5,663 bases of DNA from Flavobacteriaceae bacterium (GTDB lineage: Bacteria > Bacteroidota > Bacteroidia > Flavobacteriales > Flavobacteriaceae), in NCBI GenBank assembly GCA_002729755.1, contig PBYT01000013.1, positions 53,719 to 59,381 on the forward strand, given 5' to 3'. Below, piece after piece: positions 1 to 5,663 of the stretch (position 1 is the stretch's first letter; every line of letters begins with the position of its first letter). The translations under genes were made by a program, and so were the position numbers. The notes under the pieces were generated by a model. That model was given only the letters and a program-made list of their open reading frames with translations. It made no database searches and was not told the DNA's origin.

Positions 1-1120
1 CAAGGGTTAAAACAATTGTTGGTTTATAAAATTTATCAACTAATCTTGAGGCAACAATGCCCAGAACACCCTTATTCCAATTATTTCCATAAACAACGTT
101 TGTAAATTTTAATGGGTCTGTCTTTTTTATAGCCTCCTCTGTCACTTCTTTTTCTTTAGATCTTCTAAGCAAATTTATACTCTCTATTTCTTGAGCTATC
201 TTGTAAGCAGCATTAGTGTCATTTTCCGTCATTAGTTTTACTGAAATCATTCCACTCTTCATTCTACCTGAGGCGTTAATCCGTGGGCCTATATTGAATG
301 AAATATCTGATTCGACTATGTTTCTATTTATAGACCTAATAAAAAAATGGAAGCCTGGCCTGGGGTTATTATTAAATTCCTTAAGACCATGGTGAACTAT
401 CGTTCTATTTTCATTAATCATTGGCATTTGATCTGCAATAGTTGCGATAGCAACTAAGTCAAGATATTGGTTAGTTTCTTCAGGCCCTCCTGATTTTTTT
501 TCAATTGCTGAAATTAGTTTAAATCCTATGCCACAACCACAAAGACCCTTAAAAGGGTAATCGCAATTCTTTTGATTCGGATTAATTATTGAGTAAGCTT
601 TTGGTATACTATCATCAGGGATATGGTGGTCACAAATAATCACATCAATTCCTTTTTTGTTTGCAGCTTCAATTTCATCATGTGCTTTGATTCCACAATC
701 AATAGTTATAATTAAAGAAACTTTTTGATCTGCTGCAAAAGCTATCGATTCTTCAGAAACCCCATAACCTTCTTTATATCTATCGGGGATATAATATATC
801 GGCTCAAGAGTTTTTTTTATAAAATAGTCATATAGCATTGAAACAGATGTTGTTCCATCAACATCATAGTCTCCAAGGATCATTATTTTTTCACTACTAT
901 CTATTGCCTGGATTAATCTGTCAACAGTCCGATCCATGTCTTTCATTAAAAAGGGATCATGTAGTTCATTTAAATTTGGTCTGAAATATTTTTGAGCTGA
1001 TTCTAATGAATCAATATTTCTTTGAAGTAAAAGAGTGCAAATAAATTCAGGAATATTAAGATTGGACTGAAGCTCTTTTAATATTTCTGTTTCTGGCTGT
1101 TTGCTTATTTTCCAATCCAC
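1..1120 (-). CDS. recJ: Single-stranded-DNA-specific 5'-3' exonuclease RecJ (C-terminus cut by window edge)
   Basis: RecJ degrades single-stranded DNA 5' to 3' in recombination, mismatch and base-excision repair, using metal ions held by a DHH phosphoesterase core. The 373 visible residues show the family motifs in order: GDYDVDGTTS (83-92), PDRYKEGYG (112-120), ITIDCGI (138-144), the DHH signature (164-166), PFKGLCGCGIGFK (189-201), DLVAIATIAD (221-230), GPRINASGRM (278-287) and, in the DHHA1 domain, NWNKGVLGIVASRL (347-360). RecJ is usually about 570 residues, so the C-terminal OB-fold part lies to the left of the window. The start is taken as GTG at 1120: an in-frame stop at 1130-1132 rules out anything further upstream, no ATG occurs before residue 59, and the VDWKISKQ beginning fits the family N-terminus. 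It follows rsmI after 4 bp with no Shine-Dalgarno site, which suggests co-transcription and perhaps translational coupling. One oddity is Asn349 where the WHxGV motif normally has His. Identity is secure; the exact start is slightly less so. Confidence 0.95.
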   Translation of the reverse strand, partial: MDWKISKQPETEILKELQSNLNIPEFICTLLLQRNIDSLESAQKYFRPNLNELHDPFLMKDMDRTVDRLIQAIDSSEKIMILGDYDVDGTTSVSMLYDYFIKKTLEPIYYIPDRYKEGYGVSEESIAFAADQKVSLIITIDCGIKAHDEIEAANKKGIDVIICDHHIPDDSIPKAYSIINPNQKNCDYPFKGLCGCGIGFKLISAIEKKSGGPEETNQYLDLVAIATIADQMPMINENRTIVHHGLKEFNNNPRPGFHFFIRSINRNIVESDISFNIGPRINASGRMKSGMISVKLMTENDTNAAYKIAQEIESINLLRRSKEKEVTEEAIKKTDPLKFTNVVYGNNWNKGVLGIVASRLVDKFYKPTIVLTL

Positions 1121-1124
1121 TTTT

Positions 1125-1805
1125 TTATTTTACTTTGTCAATGCAAATTACAAATTCTCCTTTAGGGTTTTTATCTGCAAGATATGTTATTGCATCACTT
1201 ATACTCCCCCTGTATGTTTCCTCATATATTTTTGATATTTCTCTTGATAAACTTATTAGTCTCTCTGATCCAAAAAATTCTTTTAAATCTTCAAGTGTTT
1301 TTTTCACTCTTAAAGGTGACTCATATAATATGACAGTTCGTTTTTCATTAGATAGTTCTTGCAGGCGGGAAACCCTTCCTTTCTTTTTTGGCAAGAAGCC
1401 CTCAAAAACAAACCGTTCAGCCGGTAAGCCACTCATAACAAGAGCAGGAATTAAAGCTGTCGGTCCAGGCAAACATATTATTTCAATGTTTTTTTTTATA
1501 GATTCACGAATTAGCAGAAATCCTGGGTCTGAAATAGAAGGTGTGCCCGCATCTGAAACTAATGCTAAATTTTTTCCTTCTATTAAATCACCCACATATT
1601 TGTTAACGAGTTTGTGCTCATTATTAATATGATAACTTTTTAATGGAGTGGTAATTGAATATTTCTTAAACAGGATTGAGGATTTTCTTGTATCCTCTGC
1701 TAGAGCAAAATCAACATTTTTTAAAGTCTCTATTGCCCTATATGTAATATCTTCTAAATTGCCAATTGGTGTGGGAACGATAAATAGTTTTCCGTTATTT
1801 GTCAT
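1125..1805 (-). CDS. rsmI: 16S rRNA (cytidine-1402-2'-O)-methyltransferase RsmI
   Basis: RsmI methylates the 2'-hydroxyl of C1402 in the decoding centre of 16S rRNA using S-adenosylmethionine, and it belongs to the tetrapyrrole-methylase fold family. The 226-residue product shows PTPIGNL (11-17), AEDTR (36-40), the glycine-rich LVSDAGTPSISDPG loop (82-95), LPGPTA (112-117), FEGFLPKKKGR (134-144), YESPLR (161-166) and the closing KGEFVI (215-220). The reading frame is open to 1898, but the start is placed at the ATG at 1803-1805. From there MTNNGKLFIVPTPIGN aligns directly with the family N-terminus, whereas the extra 31 upstream residues look like translated intergenic DNA and would overlap the divergent tdk. 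E. coli RsmI has about 286 residues; this one stops right after the methylase domain and lacks the C-terminal helical region. It is the first gene of a leftward pair with recJ. I see no convincing promoter for it in the 71-bp gap. Confidence 0.95.
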   Translation of the reverse strand: MTNNGKLFIVPTPIGNLEDITYRAIETLKNVDFALAEDTRKSSILFKKYSITTPLKSYHINNEHKLVNKYVGDLIEGKNLALVSDAGTPSISDPGFLLIRESIKKNIEIICLPGPTALIPALVMSGLPAERFVFEGFLPKKKGRVSRLQELSNEKRTVILYESPLRVKKTLEDLKEFFGSERLISLSREISKIYEETYRGSISDAITYLADKNPKGEFVICIDKVK

Positions 1806-1820
1806 TTGAATCTTCGGGAA

Positions 1821-1853
1821 TTTGTGTAACCAAATACTTTTTTGATAAATTTG
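1821..1853 (+). promoter_or_regulatory. Bacteroidota-type promoter of tdk-asd
   Basis: The only intergenic gap of any size contains TTTG at 1821-1824 and TAAATTTG at 1846-1853, separated by 21 bases. This matches the -33 TTTG / -7 TAnnTTTG consensus known for the primary sigma factor of Bacteroides and Flavobacterium. Transcription would start near 1858-1860, leaving an A-rich, Shine-Dalgarno-free leader of under 20 bases before the tdk ATG at 1877. The match is complete, but AT-rich DNA produces such motifs by chance, so confidence is moderate. Confidence 0.6.
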
Positions 1854-1876
1854 TTTAACTCTTAGTAAAATACAAA

Positions 1877-2467
1877 ATGTTTTTAGAAAACTCTGCACGT
1901 GGAAATAAACAATTTGGATGGATTGAAGTAATCTGCGGGTCTATGTTTTCAGGTAAGACTGAAGAATTAATCAGGCGACTGAAAAGAGCAAAAATAGCAA
2001 ATCAGAAAATTCAAATTTTTAAACCTTCTATAGATTCGAGAAGTGATGAGTATATAGAGTCACATGATAAAAATAAGATAAAGTCAATTACCGTTAAAAC
2101 ATCTTATGATGTGTTTGAAATTGGAAAAGATTTTGATGTAATTGGAATTGATGAGATTCAGTTTTTTGACAATGATATTCTTTCTGTTTGTAATTCTCTT
2201 GCGAATAATGGTGTTCGAGTAATAGCTGCTGGACTTGATATGGATTATTTAGGAAATCCGTTTGGGCCAATGCCAAATCTTATGGCAATTGCAGAATATG
2301 TTACAAAGGTTCACGCGATTTGTTCTGAAACTGGAAATATTGCCAATTATAGTTATAGAAAAAAGAAGGAAGATTCAATAATTTTAATAGGCGAAGAAGG
2401 TGAATATAAAGCTTTGAGTAGAGAGCTCTTTTTTAAAAAAATGAACAGTAAAAAGAAAAAAACATGA
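1877..2467 (+). CDS. tdk: Thymidine kinase (type II, TK1-like)
   Basis: This enzyme phosphorylates thymidine (and deoxyuridine) to the monophosphate with ATP in the cytoplasmic pyrimidine salvage pathway. The 196-residue product has a Walker A loop GSMFSGKT (21-28), a Walker B-type DEIQFF (92-97) whose Glu93 is the expected catalytic base, GLDMDYLGNPFG (119-130) leading into the lasso region, and YSYR (158-161) near the thymidine pocket. The ATG at 1877 gives the MFLEN beginning that I recall from flavobacterial homologues, and it lies just downstream of a good promoter. The lasso domain normally binds zinc through CxxC and CRxH. Here the first pair reads C149-S-E-T152 and the second region reads LSREL (180-184), so only one of four ligands remains. 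The tail (187-196) is very lysine-rich. Its stop overlaps the start of asd in an ATGA junction, so the two genes are probably translated from one message. Confidence 0.96.
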   Translation: MFLENSARGNKQFGWIEVICGSMFSGKTEELIRRLKRAKIANQKIQIFKPSIDSRSDEYIESHDKNKIKSITVKTSYDVFEIGKDFDVIGIDEIQFFDNDILSVCNSLANNGVRVIAAGLDMDYLGNPFGPMPNLMAIAEYVTKVHAICSETGNIANYSYRKKKEDSIILIGEEGEYKALSRELFFKKMNSKKKKT

Positions 2468-3453
2468 AAATAGCTGTTGTTGGTGCCACAGGATTAGTTG
2501 GTAGGATAATATTACAACTTCTAGAGGAAAGGAATTTCCCTGTAGATGATTTAATTCCTGTTGCTTCTAAAAATTCACTCGGTGAATCAATTACTTTTAA
2601 AGGCAAAGATTATTCTGTTGTTTCTGTTGAAGAAGCTGTAAAATTAATTCCTGATATTGCTTTGTTTTCTGCTGGAGGATCTATTTCATTGGAATGGGCG
2701 CCAAAATTTGCAGAAAGCGGATCAAAAGTGATAGATAATTCATCTGCTTGGAGAATGGATCCGCATAAGAAATTAATTGTCCCGGAAGTAAATGCGGATT
2801 CTTTAATGAAGGATGATATGATAATCGCTAACCCTAACTGCTCAACTATTCAAATGGTAGTAGCTATAAGCCCTTTACATAAAAAATACAATATAAAAAG
2901 GTTAATTATTTCTACATACCAATCTGTATCTGGAACAGGAAAAAATGCTGTAGATCAATTAAAAAAAGAGAGGACTAATGATGATGTTGAAAAGGTTTAT
3001 CCACATAAGATTTACCAAAACCTTCTACCTCACTGTGATGTTTTTGAAGAAGATGGATATACGAAAGAAGAAATTAAATTAATTAACGAAACTAGGAAAA
3101 TATTAAATGATAATTCTATTAAAATAACCTCAACTGCTGTTAGAGTTCCTATAGAGATATGTCATGGTGAATCTATAAACTTGGAGTTTCATAATAAATT
3201 TGAAATAGAAGATGTTCTTGAAGTTTTAAACAGTTCTCCTGGGCTTAAAGTTATAGATGATGTGAATAATAATTTATATCCAATGCCTATCTCTGCTGCT
3301 AATAAAGATGATGTATACGTTGGCAGAATAAGAAGAGACAATAGTGTTGAAAATGGCCTAAACCTCTGGGTTGTTGCAGATAACCTGCGAAAGGGAGCAG
3401 CAACAAATACTATCCAAATTGCCGAAACCCTTCTTGAAAAAAACCTTTTATAA
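2464..3453 (+). CDS. asd: Aspartate-semialdehyde dehydrogenase
   Basis: This cytoplasmic enzyme reduces aspartyl phosphate to aspartate semialdehyde with NADPH, the branch point to lysine/diaminopimelate, threonine and methionine. The 329-residue product is full length. It shows the Rossmann dinucleotide loop GATGLVG (7-13), SAGGS (69-73), NPNCS with catalytic Cys126, TYQSVSGTG (151-159), substrate-binding Arg227 in RVP, His234 as the probable general base, and the C-terminal VGRIRRD and DNLRKGAATNT blocks. Around the histidine, relatives usually read GHSE; here it is CHGE (233-236), keeping His and Glu but changing the flanking residues. The ATG at 2464 sits inside the last codons of tdk (ATGA overlap) behind an A-rich stretch (2435-2462), without a Shine-Dalgarno sequence. 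This fits initiation in Bacteroidota, or reinitiation after tdk. It converges on accC, with 3 bp between the two stops. Identification is firm. Confidence 0.97.
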   Translation: MKIAVVGATGLVGRIILQLLEERNFPVDDLIPVASKNSLGESITFKGKDYSVVSVEEAVKLIPDIALFSAGGSISLEWAPKFAESGSKVIDNSSAWRMDPHKKLIVPEVNADSLMKDDMIIANPNCSTIQMVVAISPLHKKYNIKRLIISTYQSVSGTGKNAVDQLKKERTNDDVEKVYPHKIYQNLLPHCDVFEEDGYTKEEIKLINETRKILNDNSIKITSTAVRVPIEICHGESINLEFHNKFEIEDVLEVLNSSPGLKVIDDVNNNLYPMPISAANKDDVYVGRIRRDNSVENGLNLWVVADNLRKGAATNTIQIAETLLEKNLL

Positions 3454-3455
3454 GG
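3437..3455 (-). terminator. Possible weak terminator of the fabH-accB-accC operon, inside the 3' end of asd
   Basis: Read on the minus strand, the sequence just past the accC stop is CCTT-ATAA-AAGG followed directly by seven T's. This is a hairpin plus U-tract, the layout of an intrinsic terminator. The stem is only 4 bp, so it would be weak, and it lies wholly within the last codons and stop of asd. The T-run could simply reflect lysine and asparagine codons of asd on the other strand. Treat as tentative. Confidence 0.25.
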
Positions 3456-3456
3456 A

Positions 3457-4791
3457 CTACATTTCAAAGGTATCCATAAATTTTGTAGTGTATTTGCCTG
3501 ACCTAAAATCAGGATGTGACATAACTTTTTGATGAAAAGGAATTGTTGTTTTAATGCCTTCAATTATAAATTCATCCAGCGCACGTTCCATTTTAGTAAT
3601 TGCTTCTTCTCTTGTCTGTGCTGTAGTTATTAATTTAGCAATCAGTGAATCATAATTGGGAGGGATAACATATCCACTATAGACATGCGTGTCTATTCTT
3701 ATACCATGTCCTCCTGGAAGATGAAGATTAAGGATTCTCCCTGGATTAGGCATAAAATCGTTAAAAGGGTCTTCTGCATTAATTCTACATTCAATAGAAC
3801 AAAGTTTGGGAAAATAATTGTTCCCTGACAGGATTTCTCCATTTGCAATTTTAATTTGTTCTCTTATTAAATCATAACCTATAACCTGTTCAGTTATTGG
3901 GTGTTCAACTTGAATTCTAGTATTCATTTCCATAAAGTAAAACTTTTTATTCTTGTCTACTAGAAACTCTATAGTTCCTACGCCTTCATATTTAACAGCC
4001 TTTGCAGCTTTAACAGCTGAATCGCCCATCGCATTTCTTAGTTTTTCTGTCATAAAGGGAGATGGTGTCTCTTCAATTAATTTTTGATGCCTTCTTTGAA
4101 TAGAACAATCTCTTTCTGATAAGTGACATGCGCCTCCTTTTGAATCTCCAATAATTTGTATTTCAATGTGTCGTGGATTCTCAATAAATTTTTCAATATA
4201 CATATCATCATTGCCAAATGCTGATTTAGATTCTTGACGTGCTTGATCCCATGCTTTTAATAAGTCTTTTGGTTTGCGGACAATTCTCATTCCTTTTCCT
4301 CCTCCTCCTGCAGATGCTTTTAACATAACAGGGTATCCTGTTTTCTGAGAAATTTTTTGTGCATCTTCTAAGCTTTCAACTATGCCTTCAGAACCCGGAA
4401 TAGTTGGGATTCCTGCTTTTTTCATTGTTTCTTTAGCTGAAGATTTATCCCCCATCTTATCAATCATTTCAGGGGAGGCTCCTATAAATTTTATTTTATG
4501 TTCATCGCATATTTTAGAAAACTTGCTGTTTTCAGATAAAAAACCATATCCCGGATGAATAGCATCTGCATTTGTAATTTCCGCAGCTGCAATAATATTA
4601 GATGTCTTTAGATATGACTCTGCAATATTGGCAGGGCCAATACACACCGCTTCATCAGCAAATCTTACATGAAGGCTTTCGTCGTCAGCTTTTGAGTATA
4701 CTGCTACAGTTTGAATGCCCATTTCCTTACAAGTCCCTATAAGGCGCATTGCTATTTCTCCTCTATTAGCTATTAAAATCTTTTTAAACAT
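3457..4791 (-). CDS. accC: Acetyl-CoA carboxylase, biotin carboxylase subunit AccC
   Basis: AccC uses ATP and bicarbonate to carboxylate the biotin carried on AccB, the first half-reaction of malonyl-CoA synthesis. The 444 residues are close to the 449 of the E. coli enzyme, with near-identical numbering. The N-terminal domain begins KILIANRGEIA and contains HPGYGFLSEN (79-88). The ATP-grasp domain has Lys116, KASAGGGGKGMR (158-169) and HQK (235-237). The metal and catalytic residues are Glu275, Glu288, Asn290, Arg292 and Glu296 in EMNTRIQVEHP (288-298), and the biotin-side Arg336 lies in ECRINAEDP (334-342). It is complete with every key residue present. It starts 9 bp after accB and is the last gene of the fabH-accB-accC operon. 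A pyruvate or propionyl-CoA carboxylase role is less likely, because the length matches a stand-alone subunit and accB and fabH are adjacent. Confidence 0.98.
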   Translation of the reverse strand: MFKKILIANRGEIAMRLIGTCKEMGIQTVAVYSKADDESLHVRFADEAVCIGPANIAESYLKTSNIIAAAEITNADAIHPGYGFLSENSKFSKICDEHKIKFIGASPEMIDKMGDKSSAKETMKKAGIPTIPGSEGIVESLEDAQKISQKTGYPVMLKASAGGGGKGMRIVRKPKDLLKAWDQARQESKSAFGNDDMYIEKFIENPRHIEIQIIGDSKGGACHLSERDCSIQRRHQKLIEETPSPFMTEKLRNAMGDSAVKAAKAVKYEGVGTIEFLVDKNKKFYFMEMNTRIQVEHPITEQVIGYDLIREQIKIANGEILSGNNYFPKLCSIECRINAEDPFNDFMPNPGRILNLHLPGGHGIRIDTHVYSGYVIPPNYDSLIAKLITTAQTREEAITKMERALDEFIIEGIKTTIPFHQKVMSHPDFRSGKYTTKFMDTFEM

Positions 4792-4800
4792 TATAACTCT

Positions 4801-5280
4801 TTAGGAAGGGTCAATAATAAATAATGGTTGATCAAATTCAACAGGAGACTGGTCCTCAACTAAAATTTTTATAATCTTACCCGAAACCTCTGACTCAATT
4901 TCGTTAAATAATTTCATTGCCTCAATAACGCATAAGATATCCCCTTCCGCAACAGTCTTTCCTACATCAGTAAAAACATCTTTATCTGGCGAAGACTTTC
5001 TATAAAAGGTCCCGATCATTGGAGCTTTTATTATTAAATGATTTTTGTTTTCTAATACAACTTCGTTTTCATCCTGTATTTCATTTTGAACAGCTTCATC
5101 TTGTATTGCTTTAGGTTTTATAATTTCTTTTGGGCTAGCTCCTTCAACAATAATTTGTTGAGGTGGATTTTTAGTTCCAGTTTTAATAGTAATCTTAAAC
5201 TTTTCTCTTTCTATTTTTACTTCTTCTACCCCAGATTTTGAGACAAACTTTATTAAGTTTTGTATTTCTTTAATGTCCAT
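4801..5280 (-). CDS. accB: Biotin carboxyl carrier protein of acetyl-CoA carboxylase (AccB/BCCP)
   Basis: BCCP carries biotin on a lysine and shuttles the carboxyl group from AccC to the carboxyltransferase AccA/AccD, which is not in this window. The 159-residue product begins with the conserved N-terminal segment MDIKEIQNLIKF (1-12), which in this family helps dimerise and bind AccC. A charged, Glu/Gln/Lys-rich flexible linker follows (roughly 35-80). The C-terminal biotinyl domain starts at KAPMIGTFYR (85-94), keeps the SPD-to-EGD 'thumb' insertion (97-114) typical of acetyl-CoA carboxylase BCCPs, and carries the biotinylation site EAMKLFNEIE (120-129) with Lys123 as attachment point. The more familiar AMKM has become AMKL, which I recall as common in this phylum. 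E. coli BCCP has 156 residues, so the length is normal. The 12-bp gap from fabH and the 9-bp gap to accC indicate one operon. No Shine-Dalgarno sequence precedes the ATG. Confidence 0.97.
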   Translation of the reverse strand: MDIKEIQNLIKFVSKSGVEEVKIEREKFKITIKTGTKNPPQQIIVEGASPKEIIKPKAIQDEAVQNEIQDENEVVLENKNHLIIKAPMIGTFYRKSSPDKDVFTDVGKTVAEGDILCVIEAMKLFNEIESEVSGKIIKILVEDQSPVEFDQPLFIIDPS

Positions 5281-5292
5281 GATATTGATGTT

Positions 5293-5663
5293 TTAATTGT
5301 ATGCCCATGTTAAATATGCCGCTCCCCATGTTAATCCAGCACCAAAAGCAGTAAAAATTAATTTATCCCCTTTGGACAATTTTGACTCATTGTCAAACAA
5401 TAAAAGAGGGATTGTTGCCGCCGTTGTGTTTCCATATTCGCTTATATTCATAAGCACCTTTTTTTTATCTAAGTTAATCTTTTCTGCCGCAGCGTCAATA
5501 ATTCTTTTATTTGCTTGGTGTGGAAGTAAAAAATTAATGTCTTTTGGGGTTAAATTATTTCTTTTTACAATCTCTTCGGTGGCATTCGCCATTTCAGATA
5601 CAGCAGCTTTAAAAACATGTTTTCCGTCTTGAGTTATAAAGTGCCAGCCATTGTCAAAAGCTT
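5293..5663 (-). CDS. fabH: Beta-ketoacyl-ACP synthase III FabH (N-terminal part cut by window edge)
   Basis: FabH condenses acetyl-CoA with malonyl-ACP to start each fatty-acid chain. The frame stays open to the window edge, giving the last 123 codons of a protein that is usually about 320-335 residues. Reading in from the edge, the protein runs AFDNGWHFITQDGKHVFKAA, then the conserved LLPHQANKRIID helix region with the catalytic His (codon 5518-5520). EYGNTTAATIP follows 30 residues later with the catalytic Asn (codon 5428-5430), the same spacing as His244 and Asn274 in E. coli, and the closing block is AFGAGLTWGAAYLTW. The third catalytic residue, the active-site Cys, lies beyond the window. 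The Met at 5590-5592 is internal, not a start: the residues before it (VFKAAVSE) are conserved FabH sequence in the same frame. It is the upstream partner of accB, and the operon promoter lies outside the window. Confidence 0.96.
   Translation of the reverse strand, partial: AFDNGWHFITQDGKHVFKAAVSEMANATEEIVKRNNLTPKDINFLLPHQANKRIIDAAAEKINLDKKKVLMNISEYGNTTAATIPLLLFDNESKLSKGDKLIFTAFGAGLTWGAAYLTWAYN

Noticed and set aside
545..558. Inverted repeat ACCCTTAAAAGGGT
   Set aside because: A perfect 6-bp palindrome with a 2-base centre, but it lies in the conserved PFKGL codons of recJ, has no T-run, and is likely coincidental.
1135..1632. Plus-strand open frame opposite rsmI
   Set aside because: It is antisense to well-conserved rsmI codons and its translation resembles no family I know. 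It is a shadow frame.
1831..1838. Minus-strand promoter for rsmI (TATTTGG region)
   Set aside because: It lacks the two spacer bases of TAnnTTTG and has no well-placed upstream TTTG, so it is too weak to annotate.
1806..1898. Longer rsmI reading frame starting at 1898
   Set aside because: The extra 31 residues do not resemble the RsmI N-terminus and would cover the tdk promoter and first codons. The ATG at 1803-1805 gives the expected beginning.
2429..2463. T6A7 and A-rich runs near the tdk end as a programmed frameshift site
   Set aside because: The runs do not line up with the tdk frame as an X XXY YYZ slippery heptamer, and the ATGA overlap already explains asd translation.
3456..3489. 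ACTACA ... TGTAGT inverted repeat at the asd/accC junction
   Set aside because: It has a 6-bp stem with a 22-base loop and no T-tract, and most of it lies in accC codons, so it is not a convincing terminator for asd.
5297..5632. Plus-strand open frame opposite fabH
   Set aside because: It is fully antisense to conserved FabH motifs. Its hydrophobic look comes from complementing the coding strand.
1..5663. A novel defence, mobile or RNA-based system
   Set aside because: All sizeable sequence is taken by seven recognised housekeeping genes. No repeats, direct duplications, tRNA-like structures, transposase remnants or unexplained gaps over 71 bp are visible.

Overview
The window is a dense, ordinary-looking piece of chromosome from a low-GC bacterium (about one third G+C by eye). 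It is probably a member of the Bacteroidota, most likely a marine-type Flavobacteriia relative. Three things point there. The protein sequences resemble that phylum: the thymidine kinase starts MFLEN and continues like flavobacterial enzymes, and BCCP starts MDIKEIQNLIKFV and carries an EAMKLFNEIE biotin site. Start codons lack Shine-Dalgarno sequences and often have A-rich leaders. The one clear promoter matches the phylum's TTTG / TAnnTTTG consensus. Stop codons are TAA, TGA and TAG, so the genetic code is standard.

Layout. The left part (1-1805) is read leftward: rsmI (16S rRNA 2'-O-methyltransferase), then recJ (single-strand exonuclease, GTG start 4 bp after the rsmI stop, C-terminus cut by the window edge). 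A 71-bp divergent gap (1806-1876) holds the promoter of the rightward pair tdk-asd (thymidine kinase and aspartate-semialdehyde dehydrogenase), which overlap by 4 bp (ATGA). The right part (3457-5663) is again leftward and is a fatty-acid initiation operon: fabH (N-terminus cut by the window edge), accB and accC. asd and accC converge with only 3 bp between their stop codons.

How the genes work together. AccB and AccC are two of the subunits of acetyl-CoA carboxylase, which makes malonyl-CoA. FabH uses malonyl-ACP and acetyl-CoA for the first condensation of fatty-acid synthesis, so that operon is functionally coherent. Tdk salvages thymidine, and Asd makes the branch-point intermediate for lysine/diaminopimelate, threonine and methionine. 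RsmI tunes the ribosomal decoding site, and RecJ works in recombination and repair. The tdk-asd and rsmI-recJ pairs share transcription but no obvious pathway.

Almost every base is coding: the intergenic gaps are 4, 71, 3, 9 and 12 bp. I see no RNA genes, mobile elements, CRISPR arrays, phage genes or defence system, and I found no previously undescribed system. The points worth a second look are small: lost zinc ligands in Tdk, a short RsmI, single-residue departures in conserved motifs of RecJ and Asd, the very tight asd/accC convergence, and the tdk-asd pairing.
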